The notes under the pieces were generated by a model. The model saw only the letters and a program-made list of their open reading frames with translations, made no database searches and was not told where the DNA came from. This document shows, piece by piece, positions 59,180 to 64,000 of a stretch of 64,000 bases of DNA (within the stretch, counting starts at the first letter, position 1; the number at the start of each line of letters is the position of its first letter). This DNA comes from Nocardioides panaciterrulae (GTDB lineage Bacteria > Actinomycetota > Actinomycetes > Propionibacteriales > Nocardioidaceae). The stretch is from NCBI RefSeq assembly GCF_013409645.1, contig NZ_JACCBG010000001.1:3098001-3162000 (forward strand), in the 5' to 3' direction. The position numbers and the translations under genes were made by a program.

Positions 59180-59619
59180 GCCACGCACGCACGGTGTGGG
59201 AGGAAGGCCGCGAGACGGGCCGGCAGGTCGTCGCGCTCGGAGTCGCGCTCGCCCTCACCGCCACCGTCGTCGACGTCCTGCTCGTGGGCCGGGTCAGCCT
59301 GTTCTTCGACCTGTGCTTCGTCACGCTCTGCGTGGCGCTGGCGCTGACCGTGCGGCCCACCGACTTCTTCACCGTCGGCGTGCTGCCGCCGCTGATCATG
59401 CTCGGGGTGTTCGTGCTGCTCGGGCTGACCACCCCGGAGGCGATCGCCGACCGGGGCGACGGCGTGGTCCAGGCCGTGGTCTCGGGGCTGTCCCACCACA
59501 GCGTCGCGCTGTGCCTGGGCTACCTGCTCTGCCTGGCCTGCCTGGCGGTGCGCCGGCGGGTGGCTCAGGCCACGAACCGGTCGGGGTCGCCGGCGCCGCG
59601 CCGCAGCACCTCCGGATAG
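59176..59619 (+). CDS. DUF6542 membrane protein
   Basis: A 147-residue protein with four hydrophobic helices in the central region (ALALTATVVDVLL, LCFVTLCVALALTV, LPPLIMLGVFVLLGL, CLGYLLCLACLAV), the plan of the actinobacterial DUF6542 family. GTG overlaps the rmuC stop by four bases. The 3' end overlaps the convergent Sua5/YciO-type gene by 55 bases. Function unknown. Confidence 0.75.
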   Translation: MSHARTVWEEGRETGRQVVALGVALALTATVVDVLLVGRVSLFFDLCFVTLCVALALTVRPTDFFTVGVLPPLIMLGVFVLLGLTTPEAIADRGDGVVQAVVSGLSHHSVALCLGYLLCLACLAVRRRVAQATNRSGSPAPRRSTSG

Positions 59620-60188
59620 CCCTCCGACCAGTCCACGACCGTGGTCGGCTCCGCGGGGGTCTCCCCCGCCTCGACCACGAGGTCGACCTGGTGGTCGAGC
59701 TCCTCCTTGACCTCCCAGCCCAGCGTCCGCGGCTCCTCCTCGCCCGGCAGGATCAGCGTGCTGGTCAGCAGCGGCTCGCCGAGCAGCCCGAGCAGCTCGT
59801 GGACCAGCACGTGCTCGGGGATGCGCACGCCCACGGTGCGCTTCTTGGGGTGCATCAGCCGGCGCGGCACCTCGTGGGTGGCCGGCAGGATGAACGTGTA
59901 CGGCCCCGGGGTCGCGGCCTTGACCGCGCGGAACGCCGTGTTGTCGACGTGCACGAACTGGCCGAGCTGGGCGAAGTCGCTGCACATCAACGTGAAGTGG
60001 TGCTTCTCGTCCAGCCCGCGGATCCGCAGGATCCGGTCCCGGCCGTCCCGGTTGCCGAGCTGGCAGCCCAGCGCGTAGCCCGAGTCGGTCGGGTAGGCGA
60101 TGAGCGCGTCGTCGCGCAGCGCGTCGACCACCTGCTGCAGCAGCCGCGGCTGCGGGTTGACCGGGTGGATGTCCACGAAGCGCGCCAT
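59565..60188 (-). CDS. Sua5/YciO/YrdC family protein (YciO-type)
   Basis: A 207-residue RNA-binding-fold protein: AYPTDSGYALGC, PGPYTFILPATHEVPRRLMHPKKRTVGVRIP. The KKRTVGVRIPEH stretch is typical of YciO rather than the tRNA t6A enzyme TsaC, so the role in t6A is uncertain. ATG at 60188. Confidence 0.9.
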   Translation of the reverse strand: MARFVDIHPVNPQPRLLQQVVDALRDDALIAYPTDSGYALGCQLGNRDGRDRILRIRGLDEKHHFTLMCSDFAQLGQFVHVDNTAFRAVKAATPGPYTFILPATHEVPRRLMHPKKRTVGVRIPEHVLVHELLGLLGEPLLTSTLILPGEEEPRTLGWEVKEELDHQVDLVVEAGETPAEPTTVVDWSEGYPEVLRRGAGDPDRFVA

Positions 60189-60275
60189 GGCCCCGAGTCT
60201 AGGCAGCCGCCCCGTGCCCCTCATCCGCCGCTCTGGGCGCAGCCCCGGGTACGCCGCAGCCGCACCCGGCCGCGG

Positions 60276-61277
60276 TCAGGAGCGACCGGCCGCCTTCAGG
60301 TCCCGCCGCAGCTCCTTGGGCAGCGCGAAGATGAGCGACTCCTCCGCGCTGTGCACCGCCCGGGCGTCGGGGTAGCCGCGCTCGGCGAGGAAGTCCAGCA
60401 CCCCCGCCACCAGCTCCTCGGGCACGCTGGCGCCGGAGGTGACGCTCACCGTGCGCACGCCCTCGAGCCACGCCTCGTCGATCTCGGAGGCGTCGTCGAC
60501 GCGGTGCGCGGCGCGCGCCCCGGCCTCGAGCGCGACCTCGGCGAGCCGCACCGAGTTCGAGGAGTTGGCCGAGCCGACCACGATCACCAGGTCGGCGCCG
60601 GCCGCGATCTCCTTGACCGCCAGCTGGCGGTTCTGGGTGGCGTAGCAGATGTCGTCGCTCGGCGGGTCGAGCAGCTCGGGGAAGCGCTCGCGGATCGCCC
60701 GCACGGTCTCCATGGTCTCGTCGACCGAGAGCGTGGTCTGGGAGAGCCAGGCCACCCGGGACGGGTCGCGGACCACGATGCCGGGCACGTCGTCGGGGCC
60801 CTGCACCAGCTGGATGTGCCCGGGCGCCTCCCCGGCGGTGCCCTCGACCTCCTCGTGGCCGGCGTGGCCGATCAGCAGGATGTCGTAGTCCTCGCCGGCG
60901 AACCGCTTCGCCTCGTGGTGCACCTTGGTGACCAGCGGGCAGGTCGCGTCGATGGTCTTCAGCGACCGCGCCTCGGCCTGGCGGTGCACCTCGGGCGACA
61001 CGCCGTGGGCGGAGAACACCACGGTGGCGCCCTCGGGCACCTCGGCGAGCTCCTCGACGAAGACCGCACCGCGGGCCTCGAGGTTCGCGACCACGTGCTT
61101 GTTGTGCACGATCTGCTTGCGGACGTAGACCGGCGCGCCGTAGAGGTCCAGCGCCTTCTCCACGGTGACCACCGCGCGGTCGACACCGGCGCAGTAGCCG
61201 CGCGGAGCCGCCAGCAGCACGGCGCGCTCGGCCTCGTCCGGGGGCAGCACGGACGGGTTTCCCAGGTCGGTGGTCAT
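60276..61277 (-). CDS. ispH: 4-hydroxy-3-methylbut-2-enyl diphosphate reductase
   Basis: A 333-residue iron-sulfur enzyme, the last step of the MEP isoprenoid pathway. The three cluster cysteines are in [22 protein letters not shown] and [24 protein letters not shown] and [11 protein letters not shown] are further family motifs. ATG at 61277; divergent from xseA with a 46-base gap. Confidence 0.96.
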   Translation of the reverse strand: MTTDLGNPSVLPPDEAERAVLLAAPRGYCAGVDRAVVTVEKALDLYGAPVYVRKQIVHNKHVVANLEARGAVFVEELAEVPEGATVVFSAHGVSPEVHRQAEARSLKTIDATCPLVTKVHHEAKRFAGEDYDILLIGHAGHEEVEGTAGEAPGHIQLVQGPDDVPGIVVRDPSRVAWLSQTTLSVDETMETVRAIRERFPELLDPPSDDICYATQNRQLAVKEIAAGADLVIVVGSANSSNSVRLAEVALEAGARAAHRVDDASEIDEAWLEGVRTVSVTSGASVPEELVAGVLDFLAERGYPDARAVHSAEESLIFALPKELRRDLKAAGRS

Positions 61278-61323
61278 GGTGCTCAGTCTAGGAGTGTCGG
61301 GGTCGTGCCCTACCCTCGCCGCC

Positions 61324-62604
61324 ATGGCCCTGGAGACCTCGCCCCAGTCGCCGGCCCCGGTCCGGCAGATCGCGAACGCGATCGCGGCCTGGATCGACCG
61401 GCTCGGCGCCGTGTGGGTCGAGGGCCAGGTGGCCCAGGTCACCCGCCGGCCGGGCATGCAGACGGTGTTCATGACGCTGCGCGACACCGTCGCCGACATC
61501 TCGGTGCCGGTGACCTGCTCGCGCACGCTGTACGACGGCCTGAACCCGCCCCTGGTCGAGGGCGCGAGCGTGGTGGTGCACGCCCGGCCGTCCTACTACG
61601 CCAACCGCGGCACGCTCTCGCTCTACGCCCGGGAGATCCGGATGGTCGGGCTCGGCGAGCTGCTCGCGCGGCTGGAGCGTCGCCGCCAGCTGCTGGCCGC
61701 CGAGGGGCTGTTCGCGGCCGAGCTGAAGCGGGCGCTGCCGTTCCTGCCGGGCACCGTCGGGCTGGTCACCGCGCCGAACTCCGCCGCCGAGCGCGACGTG
61801 CTGGAGAACGCCCGGCGCCGCTGGCCGGCGGTGGCCTTCGAGGTGGCGTACGCCGCGATGCAGGGCCCCCGCTCGGCGACCGAGGTGATCGAGGCGCTCG
61901 AGCGGCTGGATCGCGCCACCCACGTGGACGTGATCGTGATCGCGCGCGGCGGCGGCTCGGTGGAGGACCTGCTGCCGTTCTCCGACGAGGCGCTGGTGCG
62001 CGCGGTGCACCGGGCGCGCACCCCGGTGGTCTCCGCCATCGGCCACGAGCCGGACTCGCCGCTGCTCGACCTGGTCGCCGACGTCCGCGCCTCGACCCCC
62101 ACCGACGCCGCCAAGCTCGTGGTCCCCGACGTCGCCGAGGAGCTGCGGCTGGTCGAGGTGGCCCGCGAGCGGATGCGCGCGACCCTCGACGGCTGGCTGC
62201 AGCGGGAGCGGGCCGCGCTCGACGCGATCCGGTCCCGTCCCGCGCTGGCCGACCCGCGCAGCCTGCTCGACGCCCGCGGCGAGGAGGTCGGCCACCTGCG
62301 CGACCGGGCCCGCCGCCATCTCGGCCACGCGCTCGACCGCGCCGCCGACGACGTCGGCCACCTGCGCGACCGGGCCCGCGGCCTGTCGCCGCTCGCGACG
62401 CTGCAGCGCGGGTACGCCGTGCTCCAGGGCCCCGACGGCCACGTGGTGACCTCGGTGCAGCAGGTCGACGTCGGCGCGCAGGTGCGCGTCCGGGTCGCCG
62501 ACGGCCGGGTGCACGCCACCACCACCGCCGTCGAGCCGCTCGACTCCCCCGAGACCGACCCCAAGACCGACCCCCCGACCGACCCCGAGGAAGACCATGG
62601 CTGA
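61324..62604 (+). CDS. xseA: Exodeoxyribonuclease VII large subunit
   Basis: A 426-residue protein: an N-terminal OB domain ([25 protein letters not shown] trimmed region), the catalytic core ([49 protein letters not shown]-like [12 protein letters not shown]), a long coiled coil and a short C-terminal part with DP repeats. With XseB it degrades single-stranded DNA. Start ATG at 61324. Confidence 0.95.
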   Translation: MALETSPQSPAPVRQIANAIAAWIDRLGAVWVEGQVAQVTRRPGMQTVFMTLRDTVADISVPVTCSRTLYDGLNPPLVEGASVVVHARPSYYANRGTLSLYAREIRMVGLGELLARLERRRQLLAAEGLFAAELKRALPFLPGTVGLVTAPNSAAERDVLENARRRWPAVAFEVAYAAMQGPRSATEVIEALERLDRATHVDVIVIARGGGSVEDLLPFSDEALVRAVHRARTPVVSAIGHEPDSPLLDLVADVRASTPTDAAKLVVPDVAEELRLVEVARERMRATLDGWLQRERAALDAIRSRPALADPRSLLDARGEEVGHLRDRARRHLGHALDRAADDVGHLRDRARGLSPLATLQRGYAVLQGPDGHVVTSVQQVDVGAQVRVRVADGRVHATTTAVEPLDSPETDPKTDPPTDPEEDHG

Positions 62605-62818
62605 GCCGAAGAAGCCGGACACCGCCGCCGAGAACCTCTCCTACGAGGCCGCCCGCGAGGAGCTGGTCGAGGTGGTGCGCCGGCTCGAGCAGGGCGGCAG
62701 CACCCTGGAGGAGTCGCTCGCCCTGTGGGAGCGCGGCGAGCAGCTCGCCCGGGTCTGCCAGCAGTGGCTGGACGGCGCGCGCAAGAAGCTCGACGCGGCC
62801 CTCGACCCCGACCAGTAG
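62597..62818 (+). CDS. xseB: Exodeoxyribonuclease VII small subunit
   Basis: A 73-residue protein with the XseB pattern [20 protein letters not shown] and [19 protein letters not shown]. The ATG overlaps xseA by eight bases and follows GAGGAAG. A 32-bp tandem repeat begins directly after its stop. Confidence 0.96.
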   Translation: MAEPKKPDTAAENLSYEAAREELVEVVRRLEQGGSTLEESLALWERGEQLARVCQQWLDGARKKLDAALDPDQ

Positions 62819-62914
62819 CGCGAGAGGGCACTTCGGGGCACTCTCAACCCCGCGAGACGGCACTTGGAGGCACTCCCAACCGCGCGAGAGGGCACTTGGA
62901 GGCACTCCCAACCC
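62819..62914. repeat. Three tandem 32-bp repeats
   Basis: Units at 62819, 62851 and 62883 of the form CGCGAGA-GGCACTTGGAGGC-ACTCCCAAC, with no spacers. They begin one base after the xseB stop codon. The same motif in reverse orientation forms the array at 63163-63290. The 248 bases between the arrays show no gene. Confidence 0.9.
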
Positions 62915-63162
62915 GGCCGGACGATGACGCTGGTCACGAGCCGCCGAACCCACTGGCAGAAGTGGCCCACCGATTCCCCCCTGGTACCACCCGGGGTGCG
63001 AGCCACAGGTGGCGGTGGCGGAGGCGCGACCCGGCAGTGGTCGCGACCACGCTGGCGGCCACGACGTACGACGGCCGCGCCGCCTGGCACTTCACGGCTC
63101 CCGGAGGCTGGGTACGGCGGACCGCCCCCAGCCGTGGCTGGGGCCGGGCCACGCAGCCTGGG

Positions 63163-63290
63163 GCTGAGAGTTCCTCGAACTGCCCGCTCGGCACGCTGGG
63201 AGTGCCCCCGATCGCCGTCTCGCGCGTCTGGGGGTGCCCCCGATCGCCGTCTCGCGCGCCTGGGAGTGCCCCGGACTGCCCGCTCGCGCT
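63163..63290. repeat. Four tandem 32-bp repeats, opposite orientation
   Basis: Units at 63195, 63227 and 63259 (TGGGAGTGCCCC...CTCGCGCG) and a more diverged one at 63163 are the reverse complement of the xseB-side motif. The array runs right up to the stop codon of the convergent DUF4245 gene. Thus both genes end in the same repeat, each in its own reading direction. Confidence 0.85.
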
Positions 63291-63858
63291 ACTGCTTGGC
63301 GGTGGTGAGGGAGGAGACGACCCGGCGGAGGTCGGCGGTGTCGGCGGAGCCGTAGACGAGCACCCACTGGTGGCCGAGCTCGGTGGCGTAGGCGTGGTCG
63401 CCCCCGGAGTCGGAGAACGTGCGCCAGCGGTCGCCGACCGCGCTGTCGATCGTGACCGGCTTGCCCTCGGTGGGGTTCTCGTCGACGTAGGTGTGCAGCA
63501 GCTCGGTGAGGTCGGCGTCCTCCTGGTGCACGCCCACGAAGCTGCCGTCCGCGGTCAGCATGCCGACGCTGAAGGATCCGCGCCGGCCGGGCTGCACCTG
63601 CACGGAGTCGGGGATCCACCCCTTCGGCAGCGAGGCCGGGTAGGCCACCCGGTAGCCGGTGGCCTGGGCGCCCTGGACGGCGCCGAGGTAGTCGACCCGG
63701 GTCGGCTGCACGTCGGGGGTGTCGCGGGTCAGCGCGCGGAACCCGACGAAGGCCAGGATCACCACGACGATGATCACCAGCGCCCCCACGAGCCCGTTGG
63801 TGGATCGCTGGTAGCCACCCGGCCGTCCGGTGGGCTGCTGCTGGGGCACCTCGCTCAC
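63289..63858 (-). CDS. DUF4245 membrane-anchored protein
   Basis: A 189-residue protein: a short Gln/Pro-rich cytoplasmic tail, one membrane helix (GLVGALVIIVVVILAFVGF) and an extracytoplasmic DUF4245 domain (VAYPASLPKGWIPDSV, WRTFSDSGGDHAYATELG). GTG at 63858 follows GAGGATGGACCC. Family function is unknown; it is common in actinobacteria. Confidence 0.85.
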   Translation of the reverse strand: MSEVPQQQPTGRPGGYQRSTNGLVGALVIIVVVILAFVGFRALTRDTPDVQPTRVDYLGAVQGAQATGYRVAYPASLPKGWIPDSVQVQPGRRGSFSVGMLTADGSFVGVHQEDADLTELLHTYVDENPTEGKPVTIDSAVGDRWRTFSDSGGDHAYATELGHQWVLVYGSADTADLRRVVSSLTTAKQ

Positions 63859-63892
63859 GGGTCCATCCTCACAGGTGCCGTAGGTTTCGGGG

Positions 63893-64000
63893 GTGCCGCC
63901 CCTCGTCGACGTGGTCCCCGTGCTGGCGCTGGGCGCGCTGCTGGTCACGGCGTACGTGCACCCGTCCGCACGCACCGAGCTCCTCGTCGGCCTCGGCGCG
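63893..64000 (+). CDS. Membrane protein, 3' partial
   Basis: GTG at 63893 opens a frame of 36 codons to the window edge, encoding a hydrophobic helix (VVPVLALGALLVTAYVHP). It may be the start of an ion transporter of the SLC13/ArsB kind, but this is too short to assign. Confidence 0.5.
   Translation, partial: MPPLVDVVPVLALGALLVTAYVHPSARTELLVGLGA

Noticed and set aside
62819..63290. CRISPR array
   Set aside because: The 32-bp units follow each other without spacers and no cas genes are near.

Overview
The window comes from a very GC-rich actinobacterium with many GTG/TTG starts and monoderm-type gene families: DUF4245, DUF6542, a 13E12/DUF222-HNH remnant, and type IV pilus genes without a secretin. 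Gene content and style point to a Nocardioides-like member of the Nocardioidaceae. That placement is inference from gene content. No rRNA, tRNA, CRISPR array or intact insertion sequence was seen.

Region 1 (1-13500) is a block of six cyclic-di-GMP turnover genes: three GGDEF-EAL proteins (one with a C-terminal MEDS domain, one with a degenerate ADDEF motif) and three GGDEF-only proteins. Region 2 (13517-31545) is a complete monoderm type IV pilus locus: pilD, two unknown genes and pilO-N-M on the minus strand; pilT, an rsiG-like gene, pilB, a second pilT and pilC on the plus strand; four overlapping minor-pilin genes on the minus strand; and the major pilin gene pilA. Region 3 (31845-35759) is a plus-strand operon of two unknown genes, a three-domain peptidoglycan hydrolase and a WhiG/FliA-family sigma factor.

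The main discovery is how these parts connect. The 171-residue protein encoded between pilT and pilB carries two copies of the RsiG c-di-GMP-binding signature, in the form E-x3-(S/T)-x2-R-x3-H-x3-D. RsiG is the c-di-GMP-armed anti-sigma factor of WhiG in Streptomyces, and of a pilus-controlling WhiG in Rubrobacter. Six near-identical WhiG-type promoters, T(C/A)AA-N16-GCCGA, all with exactly 16 bases between boxes, lie upstream of pilM, the second pilT, the minor pilins, pilA, the hydrolase-sigma operon and a diguanylate cyclase gene. A second diguanylate cyclase is the last gene of the pilM operon. The sequence therefore predicts a closed circuit: c-di-GMP arms RsiG, RsiG holds WhiG, and free WhiG makes pili, a wall hydrolase, more WhiG and the cyclases that shut it off.

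Region 4 (35780-47606) is mixed housekeeping and accessory content: a methyltransferase, a secreted EEP phosphohydrolase/nuclease, an AbiEi/DUF559-type protein flanked by two copies of a palindromic element, an SRPBCC protein, adhE, an asparaginase, a DinB-like protein, ychF and a class V aminotransferase. Region 5 (47616-57957) looks like a surface glycan locus with three membrane GT-C-like proteins, a GT2, a sulfotransferase, a sugar aminotransferase and a flippase-like protein, with xthA inserted. Region 6 (58094-64000) holds rmuC, a DUF6542 gene, a Sua5/YciO gene, ispH, xseAB, a DUF4245 gene and a partial membrane protein gene. Several intergenic palindromic or tandem repeats were found, including inverted arrays of a 32-bp repeat that abut the stop codons of xseB and the DUF4245 gene.
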